A stretch of 64,000 bases of DNA from Methanolinea sp. (GTDB lineage: Archaea; Halobacteriota; Methanomicrobia; Methanomicrobiales; Methanospirillaceae). The translations under genes and the position numbers were made by a program. Shown piece after piece: positions 1-7,799 of the stretch; position 1 is the stretch's first letter, and each line of letters opens with the position of its first letter. The notes beneath the pieces are model-generated. The model was not told where the DNA came from, did not search any database, and worked only from the letters and a program-made list of their open reading frames with translations. Location of the stretch: positions 1 to 64,000 of the forward strand of contig JADFCY010000009.1 in assembly GCA_018263335.1 (NCBI GenBank), given 5' to 3'.

Positions 1-7
1 ATGTTTC

Positions 8-22
8 AATATAATATTTAAG
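8..22 (+). promoter_or_regulatory. Probable TATA box of ilvC
   Basis: A run of A and T (about 8-22, core aatatttaag) sits about 26 bp before the first ATG of ilvC at 43. That spacing would put the transcription start on or next to the start codon, which suggests a leaderless or nearly leaderless mRNA. No strong Shine-Dalgarno motif precedes the ATG. This is inferred from sequence alone. Confidence 0.5.
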
Positions 23-42
23 TGCTCTGTTACTGATATCTG

Positions 43-1047
43 ATGGATCAGCATATGATGGAAAAATATTATGATACCGATGCGGACCTCGACGTTCTGA
101 AGGGGAAGCGTATTGCAGTGATCGGGTACGGGTCCCAGGGAAGGGGACAGGCCCTCAACCTCCGAGACAGCGGCCTTGACGTCGTGATTGGTCTTCGGCC
201 CGGGCGCTCCTGGCAGGCTGCGACTGCCGACGGGTTCAAGGTCTATCCTGTGGCGGAAGCCGTCAAAGCGGCCCAGATAGTGCAGGTCCTCGTCCCGGAC
301 GAGCACCAGGGAGCAATCTACAAGGCCGAGATCCGCCCCCACCTCTCGGAGAAGAAGTGCCTGATGTTCTCCCACGGGTTCAACATCCACTTCGGCCAGA
401 TCGTCCCTCCGCCTGACGTGGACGTCATAATGGTGGCCCCGAAGGGCCCTGGGCACATGGTCAGGAGGACCTACGAGGAGGGGAAGGGTGTTCCCGCGCT
501 CATCGCCATCCACCAGAACTACACCGGCAACGCCCAGCAGATCGCACTCGCCTATGCCAAGGGTATCGGGGCCACCCGGGCAGTGGTGCTCGAGACCACC
601 TTCCGCGAGGAGACCGAGACCGACCTCTTCGGTGAACAGGTGGTGCTGTGCGGCGGGATCACCTCACTCATCAAGGCCGGGTTCGAGACCCTGGTTGACG
701 CGGGTTACGCCCCGGAGATGGCATACCTCGAGGTCCTCCACGAGACCAAGCTGATCGTTGACCTCATCTACGAGGGAGGGTTTACCAGGATGCGCAACTC
801 CATCAGCAACACCGCCCAGTATGGCGACCTCACCCGCGGTCCCCGCGTGATCGGCCCCGAGGTATACCTTGCGATGCAGGAGATCCTCAAAGAGATCCAG
901 AGCGGCGAGTTTGCCAGGGAATGGATGCTCGAGAACATGGTGAACCGGCCCGTCTTCAATGCCCTCACGAAGGCAGACGAGGAGCACCTGATCGAGCAGG
1001 TGGGAAAAGAGGTCCGGGCCATGATGCCCCAGTTCCAGAAACAATAA
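43..1047 (+). CDS. ilvC: Ketol-acid reductoisomerase
   Basis: This cytosolic enzyme performs the isomerisation and NAD(P)H-dependent reduction of acetolactate or acetohydroxybutyrate in valine, isoleucine and leucine synthesis. The protein has 334 residues, normal for the short class I form. The Rossmann motif GYGSQG is at residues 28-33, and the C-terminal helical domain carries the conserved [10 protein letters not shown] and EVLHE metal-binding segments. The first ATG at 43 fits the TATA box about 26 bp upstream; ATGs at 55 and 58 would give an N-terminus closer to most family members and cannot be excluded. It appears monocistronic here, although an acetolactate synthase gene could lie to the left of the window. 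Confidence 0.97.
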   Translation: MDQHMMEKYYDTDADLDVLKGKRIAVIGYGSQGRGQALNLRDSGLDVVIGLRPGRSWQAATADGFKVYPVAEAVKAAQIVQVLVPDEHQGAIYKAEIRPHLSEKKCLMFSHGFNIHFGQIVPPPDVDVIMVAPKGPGHMVRRTYEEGKGVPALIAIHQNYTGNAQQIALAYAKGIGATRAVVLETTFREETETDLFGEQVVLCGGITSLIKAGFETLVDAGYAPEMAYLEVLHETKLIVDLIYEGGFTRMRNSISNTAQYGDLTRGPRVIGPEVYLAMQEILKEIQSGEFAREWMLENMVNRPVFNALTKADEEHLIEQVGKEVRAMMPQFQKQ

Positions 1048-1348
1048 CTCCGATCTCCTCATTTTTCCTGCCGCCGCGCACGGACTCCGCACCATGCCAG
1101 CGGAAGGTGGTGGAGATGGCAGTGCACGTCCCGCTCTCCAGGGGAGATCTCTCCTGGATGGAACAAGGCGGCCTGCCGGGAAGGGGGCAGGTTGCACGCC
1201 GGGTTGACAGTGCCTCCCAGTCCCCGGGGATTGGGGTCTCCTGTTGACGTGCATCGGGAGTGGGGTCTCTTCCGGAATACGCAGCATGATAAGCCTGCGA
1301 CCAGTTCCATGAGGTGGCATTTTTTACACCAGGACGCCTTATATATGT
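1048..1348. other. Intergenic region between ilvC and aIF2-beta
   Basis: About 300 bp without a credible gene. Near its right end are two AT-rich elements: tttttaca (about 1320-1328), which has the right distance (about 25 bp) to drive a leaderless transcript from 1349, and cttatatat (1338-1346), which is too close to the start codon to be that promoter unless translation starts further downstream. Nothing else is recognised. Confidence 0.5.
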
Positions 1349-1969
1349 ATGATGGTTGAGCCGTACGAGACACTCCTGAAGAAAGCCTACTCCCACGTGA
1401 CCGAGCCGACAGAATCGGTGGAGCGGTTCACGGTACCGGAAGCACGGTCATACATTGAAGGGAAGACCACGGTGCTCGAGAACTTTTCCGAGATTGCTGA
1501 CACCGTCCGCCGGGACAAAGATCACCTGATGAAGTTTCTCCTCGGGGAACTCGGCACTGCCGGCAAGATTGATGGTTCCCGGGCAATCTTCAACGGGAAA
1601 TTTGAACCGACGCTGATCAACACCCTGGTGAAGGGATACGTGGAAGACTACGTGATCTGCTCCGAGTGCGGAAAACCCGACACACGCCTCGTAAAGGATG
1701 ACCGCGTCCTCCTCCTGCGCTGCGATGCCTGCGGAGGACACCGGCCGGTGAGGAAGAGGAAGGCCAGGACAGAGCCGGTCACGAACGAGATCTCGGAAGG
1801 AGCAGTCCTCGATGTCGAGGTCCAGTCAGTAAGCCGCAGGGGGGACGGCGTCGTGAGGATGGGGCGGTATATCCTTTACATCCCCGGCGGAAAGCCCGGG
1901 CAGAAAGTCAAGGTCAGGATCACCCGCGTCTCAGGCTCGATCGTGTTCACAGAGAGGGTGCTTGTCTGA
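1349..1969 (+). CDS. Translation initiation factor aIF2 subunit beta with TRAM domain
   Basis: The beta subunit of the heterotrimeric initiation factor aIF2, which brings initiator Met-tRNA to the small ribosomal subunit. The N-terminal YETLL helix that contacts the gamma subunit is at residues 6-10. The C-terminal zinc ribbon has C104-x2-C107 and C125-x2-C128. After the usual end of the domain, residues about 147-206 form a TRAM RNA-binding domain, an extension known from methanogen homologues. ATG 1349 or the adjacent ATG 1352 can be the start. The gene stands alone. A weak hairpin followed by a T-rich stretch begins a few bases after the stop codon and could act as terminator. Confidence 0.95.
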   Translation: MMVEPYETLLKKAYSHVTEPTESVERFTVPEARSYIEGKTTVLENFSEIADTVRRDKDHLMKFLLGELGTAGKIDGSRAIFNGKFEPTLINTLVKGYVEDYVICSECGKPDTRLVKDDRVLLLRCDACGGHRPVRKRKARTEPVTNEISEGAVLDVEVQSVSRRGDGVVRMGRYILYIPGGKPGQKVKVRITRVSGSIVFTERVLV

Positions 1970-2449
1970 TCTCCCGGTGTTCTGCGGGCGTTTTTCCCCC
2001 TTACCATACCTTTTCATAAAAATACATGAATCACAGGGTGGCGCTGGGACCCAGAATAAGAATAGGGAACGGGAGTGCTCCGGTGAAGTTCTCAAAAAAG
2101 GGAGCATTTTTTGCATCCCCGCTGTTTTATGCAGGGAGACTGAATCGGGGGTGTTATCTCGCATACCACTTCAGTCACCGAACCGCCGTGGGGCCGACCC
2201 ATCGGGGGCAGCGGCATGCATCGCATTTGGCGGTATTGGGGCCCCAAAAAAAAATCAGGTTCATCAATCCTGCCCACACCAGGTAGCGATGGGCATTTTT
2301 TTAATCTTTCAAATGGGTAACTAAAGGCGGCCCCCCCTCGCCATTCGCCGGCATGGCTCTCTTATAATTCGGGGGAAACCGGAAACAGGGGCAACAGGAG
2401 CCCTCCTGAGAGGAGAGAGAGTGGAGTTCTTTTGTGCTCGAATGAGAGA
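1970..2449. other. 480-bp intergenic region, possible small RNA
   Basis: No convincing protein gene is seen; the open frames here have poor codon use and no family resemblance. An AT-rich element at about 2011-2022 could be a promoter. The region then contains several GC-rich self-complementary segments, a perfect 12-bp palindrome (2236-2247), and ends in a hairpin followed by seven T at 2271-2302. A transcript from about 2045 to 2302 would be about 260 nt. I looked for hallmark motifs of RNase P RNA and found none. Identity unknown. Confidence 0.3.
2271..2302 (+). terminator. Hairpin plus T7 tract, terminator-like
   Basis: The arms TGCCCA (2271-2276) and TGGGCA (2290-2295) can pair and are followed directly by seven T on the plus strand. 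The nearest plus-strand gene (aIF2-beta) ended 300 bp earlier, so either its transcript is long or a separate RNA ends here. Confidence 0.4.
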
Positions 2450-2725
2450 TCACGCGCCCCTTCTGGAGAGGCTCTCCAGAAGTTCGTCGCATGACCCCGA
2501 AATCCTCCGGCAGGCATCAGAGACTGCGTCAAGCGGTGCTTTTTTCCCATTCGTGGTGACGAGAAGCTCCGGGTCCGAGAACTGGAACTTGATGAGGTAT
2601 TTCGCCACGTCCACGTCAGGATCCTTTAAAATCTCCTCGGTGAGGACATTCATGAAGGTATGGCCCTCCCCCTGGATGAGGAGTCTAGCCTTGTCCTTCT
2701 CGAGTTCAAGGATCTTTATATTCAT
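2450..2725 (-). CDS. rpoL: DNA-directed RNA polymerase subunit L (Rpb11 family)
   Basis: A 91-residue subunit that pairs with subunit D (Rpb3-like) to form the assembly platform of archaeal RNA polymerase. The family signature is clear: MNIKIL start, GEGHTFMNVLTEEILKDP (residues about 19-36), the AKYLIKFQFSDPELLV strand and a long C-terminal helix. Length is normal. A palindromic CCTATATAGG at 2750-2759 lies about 30 bp upstream of the ATG on the coding strand, and a second TATA-like stretch is nearer the start. No Shine-Dalgarno site is visible, so a leaderless transcript is likely. Confidence 0.93.
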   Translation of the reverse strand: MNIKILELEKDKARLLIQGEGHTFMNVLTEEILKDPDVDVAKYLIKFQFSDPELLVTTNGKKAPLDAVSDACRRISGSCDELLESLSRRGA

Positions 2726-2812
2726 CCACTTATAAATGGGTGGCAGAGGCCTATATAGGTATGCGTGGGACCTTTTGCGAGCCTCAGGCCGGGGAGATCA
2801 CCGGTCGTCCGG

Positions 2813-3532
2813 TCAGAAAGAGAAGGTCTCGTTGTCGCATCCCAGGTGCGGGAGGCCCCAAGGGAGGTGATGGCTCTGGTGCACGCACCTGAAATCCCCT
2901 GCATCGAGCGTGCCTGCAAGGTCGCATGCTTCCTGGTAGTTCATGTGCTTTGGGACGTGGAGGTGGGATGGGAGGAGCGCATCCACGAAGAGGAGATCCA
3001 CCCCCTTGAGCATCCGGGCCGTCTCCCCCGGGAGCTGCGAGTTCGTGTCAGAGGTATACCCGATGCGCACGCCGTCGGCCTCGATGAGCACCCCGCAGGT
3101 ATACGCGGGGGGGTGAGTGACGGGGAGGAACGTGAAAAAGAGCCCAAAGAGGGAGAACCGGGAATAGGCGGGCACGGGACGGCGCTCTCCGCCAAGGAAC
3201 CTGAAGATCCCACCGCAATAGTCCATCACCGGCGGAGGCGCGTACACGACCGGTACTTTCTGGACCCTGTAGAACTCCCCGAATCCCATGAAGTGATCGT
3301 AGTGCCCGTGTGTCCAGAGCACGGCGTCGATGTGCGGGGACCCCGAGGCAAGGAGCTGCTGGCGGAGGTCCGGGCCAGTGTCGACAAGGATATGGCGGCC
3401 CCCATATTCAACGAGGAGGGAGGTGCGAAGCCTCTGGAGGCCATGGTCGTATGCATGGGTGCACTGTGCACAGGAACACCCTATCCGGGGTGTCCCGATC
3501 GCATCACCCGTTCCCAGGAGGACAACCCTCAT
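2813..3532 (-). CDS. Metallo-beta-lactamase fold hydrolase, PhnP-like
   Basis: A 239-residue metallo-hydrolase of the MBL superfamily. The metal-binding motif HGHYDH is at residues 75-80, with further histidines and an aspartate in the FLPVTHPP, SDTN and HQSHH segments. The N-terminal GTGDAIGTPRIGCSCAQC resembles PhnP (cyclic phosphate phosphodiesterase) and related proteins with an extra cysteine-bound zinc. No phosphonate genes are nearby, so the substrate is unknown. Its ATG begins one base after the stop codon of the AAA ATPase gene, so both are probably translated from one mRNA. A general cyclic-phosphate or nucleotide phosphodiesterase role is an inference. Confidence 0.85.
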   Translation of the reverse strand: MRVVLLGTGDAIGTPRIGCSCAQCTHAYDHGLQRLRTSLLVEYGGRHILVDTGPDLRQQLLASGSPHIDAVLWTHGHYDHFMGFGEFYRVQKVPVVYAPPPVMDYCGGIFRFLGGERRPVPAYSRFSLFGLFFTFLPVTHPPAYTCGVLIEADGVRIGYTSDTNSQLPGETARMLKGVDLLFVDALLPSHLHVPKHMNYQEACDLAGTLDAGDFRCVHQSHHLPWGLPHLGCDNETFSF

Positions 3533-3533
3533 C

Positions 3534-4811
3534 CTACGACAACCAGTTCTGGGAACGGATGATGTCCCTGTTCTTCACCACCGCGATGCCGCGCTCGATA
3601 TCGGTGGCGTTGATGGTGTCGCGCCGTTCCATCAGCGCGGAGAGGAGCGCCTCCTTGATCATGATCCGGAGATCGGCCCCCGAGAACCCTTCCGTTTGGT
3701 CTGCGAGGTCCGGCAGGTCGTAGGTGCACTGCATGCCGGAAGAGACCTTCTCCAGGATTGACAGGCGCATCTCCCTGTCAGGGAGCCCGAACTCGACCAC
3801 CTCGTCAAATCTCCGCCACGCCGCTTCATCGAGGAGCTGGGGGTGGTTCGTGGCCCCTATCAGGAGCACCCCGTGACGGACCAGGCTCACCTGGTCGATG
3901 TTCTTCAAGAGCGAGTTGACCGCCCGTTTCATTGCGCCGTGATCGTCGGCGACCCTGCTCTTTGCCACGAAGTCGAACTCGTCGATGAAGAGGATGCAGG
4001 GAGAGAGGGCCTTGGCAAGGTCAAAGATCCGGTCGATGTTCTTCGAGGTCTCCCCCAGGTACTGGGAGGTGATCATGGAGAGGCGGACCTCGAGCAGGGG
4101 GAGGTGGAGTTTCCGGGCGAGTGCGAGAGCAAGAGACGTCTTGCCGGTGCCCGGAGGGCCCACGAAGAGGAGTTTTCCGACCTCGTGGATACGGTGCCGC
4201 CTGAGCACCTCCCGGTGCTTTCTTGCGACCTGGACCTTTCTGATGATATTCACCTGTTCCGGCGTGCAGACCAGGTCGTCATAGTCCTGCTCCACTTCCT
4301 CGGGCGCGCTGACGATGACAAGGTCGAGAGCGCTCTTCAGCCGCTCGTCGTCGGAGATAACCTTTGCAAGCCGAGACTGGAGAAATACCCTGGTGTCCTC
4401 GACGGGGGGGTTCTCCTGGCGTGCCTTCTCGTAGGAGACGTTCGTCGACTCGAACCGCTCGAAGAAGTAGGCCAGGGCGGGGTTCTTCTCGATGTAACGC
4501 AGCCCGCCCTTTTTGAGGAACCACCGCGCGGCGGGCTCAAGCGCTGTCAGCCTGATGCGCTGCCCGAACTCCTCGCAGGTGACCACCGGCGTCTGCTCCA
4601 TCTTCCGGCAGGCATCGTCGATCCCAAGGCTCCTCCTGACCATCCCCTCGCTCACGTGGAGGGGCCGCTTCACCTCCCCTGTGCCATTGACCGCAAAAAG
4701 GTTCCTGCATTCTGGGGTCAGGTCATTGGCATCGAGGTCCTGGTGGGTGTTGAAGAGTTCTGCAGTGAGGAGGATCTCCATGAGCTTGAGGGTCTCGTCA
4801 TCAGCAGCCAT
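3534..4811 (-). CDS. AAA family ATPase with unique N-terminal domain
   Basis: A 425-residue single-ring AAA protein. Walker A GPPGTGKTS is at residues 218-226, Walker B ILFIDEFD at 273-280, and the second region of homology with sensor and arginine fingers at about 319-335. The AAA module ends with the usual alpha-helical lid (SGADLRIMIKEAL). The first about 180 residues match no domain I recognise and are not the coiled-coil/OB fold of the proteasomal ATPase PAN, so this is probably a different remodelling ATPase. It is the first gene of a two-gene unit with the MBL hydrolase. A TATA-like element (about 4839-4847) upstream suggests its own promoter. Confidence 0.85.
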   Translation of the reverse strand: MAADDETLKLMEILLTAELFNTHQDLDANDLTPECRNLFAVNGTGEVKRPLHVSEGMVRRSLGIDDACRKMEQTPVVTCEEFGQRIRLTALEPAARWFLKKGGLRYIEKNPALAYFFERFESTNVSYEKARQENPPVEDTRVFLQSRLAKVISDDERLKSALDLVIVSAPEEVEQDYDDLVCTPEQVNIIRKVQVARKHREVLRRHRIHEVGKLLFVGPPGTGKTSLALALARKLHLPLLEVRLSMITSQYLGETSKNIDRIFDLAKALSPCILFIDEFDFVAKSRVADDHGAMKRAVNSLLKNIDQVSLVRHGVLLIGATNHPQLLDEAAWRRFDEVVEFGLPDREMRLSILEKVSSGMQCTYDLPDLADQTEGFSGADLRIMIKEALLSALMERRDTINATDIERGIAVVKNRDIIRSQNWLS

Positions 4812-4855
4812 TTCTGTAACTTTTACTATTTTTCCTGGGATTGTTTAAGGGTATC

Positions 4856-5743
4856 TCATGCGGTGGTGACCAGGCACCCCTCACCCGTGACAATCAGGGT
4901 ATGCTCTGCCTGGGAAACGAGTGAACCGGGGACATCCGAGAGGACCGGGTAGGCGCGTATCACCTGTGACCGGGCAAGTGTCGAGAGGGCGAGGTCGAGT
5001 TTCTCCCCGGATAACCATCTCCTGGAGAACGGCAACCCCTTGCGCGGCCGCATCTCCTCAAGCACCCTGCGGGCGGATGGCAGCCTCACCGGCTTTACTG
5101 CGAGTTGCTGGAAAATCTCGGTGCGGTGTTTCTCGGAGACATGGCCGGTCCCGGTACTGGCGAAGGGTTCGATGGCAAAGACCATCCCCTCCTCGAGGAC
5201 CGCCCCCCCGTTCTGGCGGATGTTTGGAATGTTCGGGGGGGTATGGATCCTGTACCTGTCGAGCCCGTGGCCGGTGAGGTTTGCGATCGGCCGAAACCCG
5301 CGTGACTCTATCTCCCCGTGAATTGCCGACCCGAGTTCACCCACGCTCACGCCGGGAGCGACTATCGATATCGCGGCGTCGAGGCCGCGGGCCGACGCCT
5401 CGAGGAGGAGGGGGTGGTCTCCGAGGTCGACGGTCACCGCGGTGTCGGCGATATAACCGTCCAGGTGCACCCCGAGGTCGAGCTTGACGACGTCCCCGTC
5501 TGAAAAGACCCTTTCGTCATCCCTGGATGCGGTGTCGTGCGCCGCGTCCTCGTTGAGGGAGACGTTGAGGGGAAATGCAAGGCCGGCGCCCGCGTCCTGC
5601 ACCCACCCCTCGATCTTCTCCACCACCCAAAGGTAGGAGGCCCCCACCCTGATCTCACCCGCGCCCTTTTCACGTATCTCCGAGGCTATCCGTCCCGCCT
5701 CGATGTACATGTCCATCACGTCGTCTTTCATCTCATGCCTCAT
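4856..5743 (-). CDS. map: Methionine aminopeptidase, type II
   Basis: Removes the initiator methionine from nascent proteins. The 295-residue protein has the M24 pita-bread fold with all five metal ligands recognisable: two Asp in KLDLGVHLDGYIADTAV, His in TGHGLDRYRIH, Glu in FAIEPFAS and Glu in QAEHTLIV. The inserted segment of about 60 residues before the last strand marks the type II archaeal/eukaryotic form. The start overlaps the end of the upstream M24 peptidase gene by 4 nt, so the pair is likely translationally coupled. MKDD at residue 5 is an alternative start. Confidence 0.95.
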   Translation of the reverse strand: MRHEMKDDVMDMYIEAGRIASEIREKGAGEIRVGASYLWVVEKIEGWVQDAGAGLAFPLNVSLNEDAAHDTASRDDERVFSDGDVVKLDLGVHLDGYIADTAVTVDLGDHPLLLEASARGLDAAISIVAPGVSVGELGSAIHGEIESRGFRPIANLTGHGLDRYRIHTPPNIPNIRQNGGAVLEEGMVFAIEPFASTGTGHVSEKHRTEIFQQLAVKPVRLPSARRVLEEMRPRKGLPFSRRWLSGEKLDLALSTLARSQVIRAYPVLSDVPGSLVSQAEHTLIVTGEGCLVTTA

Positions 5744-6867
5744 GGTACCAGCTCGCGGGGGAAGCGGGTCATGGTGATAAACCCCCCCTCCTCGATGACC
5801 CCTATGTTCTCAAGCCGGACACCGCCGGTCCCGGGGAGATAGAGTCCGGGCTCGTTTGTGACCACATTGCCTTGCACGAGCACTTCCCCCGAGGGCCCGA
5901 GGCTCGGGGCTTCGTGGACCTCGAGGCCGACGCCGTGGCCGAGGTTGTGGACAAACCCCGAGTTCCCGGTCCCGTATCCCAGTTCAGAAAAGAAGTCAAC
6001 CACTGCCCTGTAGACCTCTTCGCCGGTCACGCCCGGGAGTATCCGCGCCTCTGCGAGGTCCTGTGCCTCACTTACCGCCCAAAACATCTCGCGTATCTCA
6101 GGAGCGGGCTCTCCCCTGCAGACCGTCCGGCTCATGTCGCTGTAGTAGCCCGTCTGATCGTCTCTTGGGAAGATATCGATGACGATCGGTTCATCCGCCC
6201 GCAACGCCCCCTCTCCCCTGATGTGGGGGAACGCGGTCTCTTCTCCGCACGCAACGATAGTATCTGCGGGGGTGCACCCCCTCCTGAGGAGGATCTGGTG
6301 CATGGCTGCCCGGACCATCCCGGAAGTGAGGGGAACCGCGCCCCGGGACAAGAGCCCTCCCCTTATCCCGGCTTTCCTGATCATCGTGATCCCGGTTTGC
6401 ATGGCCTCCTCGACAGCCACCTGCACCTGCCTGATCATCCCGATCTCCCACTCGCTTTTTCTTCCACGCATCGTGACAAGGGCAGCCCTGTCGATCCTGA
6501 CCTCGACCAGGGTCGAGAGTTCCTTTGCGAGGGCATACGGGAAGTGGGGAGAAACCAGCACCCCCCCATGCACGAGCCCTGCGATCATCCTTGCAAGGGC
6601 CCTCCAGCGGTCCTTCTCCTCCTCCTGTATCTCAAAGAGCCCCGCCTCCGACCTGGTCATCACCGAAGCGGTCGACTCTCTCCTTGCCCGCTCATACTCC
6701 ATCTGCGATACCACGACTGTCCCCTGCTCGCCGGGTTTTTTGATGTATACTATGGGATCAGTCGTGGAGAATCTGGTGAGATAGCGCATATCGGCGTCCT
6801 GAGATGACCCGAACGCAACATAGGCTGCCGATCCGCTCTTCAGGATCGCTTCTTCGAGCGCATCCAT
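5740..6867 (-). CDS. M24 family metallopeptidase (Xaa-Pro dipeptidase-like)
   Basis: A 375-residue peptidase of the Xaa-Pro aminopeptidase/prolidase group. The N-terminal half (about 1-140) is a creatinase/prolidase N-domain; the C-terminal half has the metal ligands: Asp pair in DIFPRDDQTGYYSDMSRT, His in HNLGHGVGLEVHE, Glu in TNEPGLYL and Glu in LENIGVIEE. It probably degrades proline-containing peptides in the cytosol. It leads a two-gene unit with map (4-nt overlap). The upstream 61 bp are shared with the divergent small membrane protein gene at 6929. Confidence 0.9.
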   Translation of the reverse strand: MDALEEAILKSGSAAYVAFGSSQDADMRYLTRFSTTDPIVYIKKPGEQGTVVVSQMEYERARRESTASVMTRSEAGLFEIQEEEKDRWRALARMIAGLVHGGVLVSPHFPYALAKELSTLVEVRIDRAALVTMRGRKSEWEIGMIRQVQVAVEEAMQTGITMIRKAGIRGGLLSRGAVPLTSGMVRAAMHQILLRRGCTPADTIVACGEETAFPHIRGEGALRADEPIVIDIFPRDDQTGYYSDMSRTVCRGEPAPEIREMFWAVSEAQDLAEARILPGVTGEEVYRAVVDFFSELGYGTGNSGFVHNLGHGVGLEVHEAPSLGPSGEVLVQGNVVTNEPGLYLPGTGGVRLENIGVIEEGGFITMTRFPRELVP

Positions 6868-6928
6868 ATGCCATTCTTATTGGAGCCGATCCCACAAGTA
6901 CTTTTATGAGGGCGCTGACATTTCTGTA

Positions 6929-7186
6929 ATGGACGAGGCCACCAAAGAGCAGTTGAAGTGGAAATTTTACCGCCTTGCGATCCTCCTCAACGGGATAATC
7001 CTGCTGGTCGCGCTTGGAGTAATTGCGCTCCTGAAACTGAGGGAGCCCTTTGGAGTTCCCGTTGGCGCCGCACTTCTTTTCATGGCCCTTGGGATTGCGG
7101 TTTATTTCAGGAGGCAGTATGTGACCACCAAAAGATGGCTTGATGCCCAGGCCTCGCAGGAACCCGGCGGGGAGCAGAGTCCATGA
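6929..7186 (+). CDS. Small two-helix membrane protein
   Basis: An 85-residue protein with two predicted membrane helices (about residues 13-34 and 43-60) and a hydrophilic, charged C-terminus. I do not recognise a family. An AT-rich box (cttttatga) lies about 25 bp upstream of the ATG, which suggests a leaderless transcript. The end overlaps the start of the next gene by 4 nt (ATGA), so the two are probably expressed together. A membrane partner of the winged-helix-like protein encoded next is possible, but only by position. Confidence 0.7.
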   Translation: MDEATKEQLKWKFYRLAILLNGIILLVALGVIALLKLREPFGVPVGAALLFMALGIAVYFRRQYVTTKRWLDAQASQEPGGEQSP

Positions 7187-7473
7187 TTGAGAAGGTGAAG
7201 GGCGAGATCGAGCTGATGCACAGGCATATCCAGGTGCTGCGGACCGTAGTTGCGCACCAGCCGATCGGCATTATGAAGCTCTCCGAGCTGATGGACCTCC
7301 CTTTCCACAGGATCCGCTACTCTCTTCGGGTACTGGAGCAGCTCGGATACATCCGTGCATCACCTTCCGGGGCGGTGGCGACCCCCCAGAGCGAGGTACT
7401 CCTTGCCGGCCTGGACCAGGAACTCGGCGAGATGATTGCGCTCCTCGAGAGCATGAAGCACCAGGGAGGCTGA
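7183..7473 (+). CDS. Winged-helix DNA-binding-like protein
   Basis: A 96-residue protein whose residues 20-70 look like a winged helix: GIMKLSELMDLPFHRIRYSLRVLEQLGYI has the pattern of a helix-turn-helix followed by the wing region (IRASPSGAVAT). The ends are helical and could dimerise. It is likely a small transcription regulator. It overlaps the preceding membrane-protein gene by 4 nt. Target unknown. Confidence 0.7.
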   Translation: MIEKVKGEIELMHRHIQVLRTVVAHQPIGIMKLSELMDLPFHRIRYSLRVLEQLGYIRASPSGAVATPQSEVLLAGLDQELGEMIALLESMKHQGG

Positions 7474-7570
7474 CGTGGCAGACGCTTCCCCGGCCCTGCG
7501 CCACCCCCGGGCCCGGAATTCCGCTACCTTTAACACCGAAGGCGGCAACCTATATTGGCACATCGGGTGT

Positions 7571-7643
7571 GCCGCCATAACTCAGTTGGTAGAGTGGCTG
7601 GCTGTTAACCAGCATGTCACAGGTTCGAGTCCTGTTGGCGGCG
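7571..7643 (+). tRNA. tRNA-Asn (anticodon GTT)
   Basis: A complete 73-nt cloverleaf. The acceptor stem pairs GCCGCCA (7571-7577) with TGGCGGC (7636-7642), the discriminator is G, the anticodon GTT is at 7604-7606 within loop CTGTTAA, and the T-arm has GGTTCGAGTCC. No intron. The 3' CCA is not encoded. A run of six T follows (7644-7649). A TATA-like ctttaaca lies at about 7528-7535. Confidence 0.95.
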
Positions 7644-7656
7644 TTTTTTCTTCCAG

Positions 7657-7731
7657 GGGCCCGTAGCTTAGTCCGGTAAGAGCGCCCGGCTCATAACCGG
7701 GCGGTCATGCGTTCAAATCGCATCGGGCCCA
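7657..7731 (+). tRNA. tRNA with CAT anticodon, probably tRNA-Ile2 (AUA-decoding)
   Basis: A 75-nt cloverleaf with acceptor stem GGGCCCG (7657-7663)/CGGGCCC (7724-7730), discriminator A and anticodon CAT at 7692-7694. A generic scan would call it Met. However, the acceptor stem and the whole anticodon stem are identical to those of the tRNA-Ile(GAT) at 21742-21815, and most of the rest matches too. It lacks the A1-U72 pair expected for an archaeal initiator. The likely identity is therefore the minor isoleucine tRNA whose C34 is changed to agmatidine by TiaS. The alternative is elongator tRNA-Met. Confidence 0.85.
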
Positions 7732-7799
7732 CTTCCCTATCTCCCCACCTCCGCCGCATTCACAAAGGTTCATATGTGGGAAGGCTGACTCTCCCGGGT

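Noticed and set aside
1338..1346. cttatatat as the promoter of aIF2-beta
   Set aside because: Only a few bases from the start codon; a start point 25 bp downstream would fall inside the gene. The tttttaca element at about 1320-1328 fits better.
1962..2324. A 120-codon frame after aIF2-beta
   Set aside because: Overlaps the aIF2-beta end in another frame, has unbiased codons and no recognisable domain.
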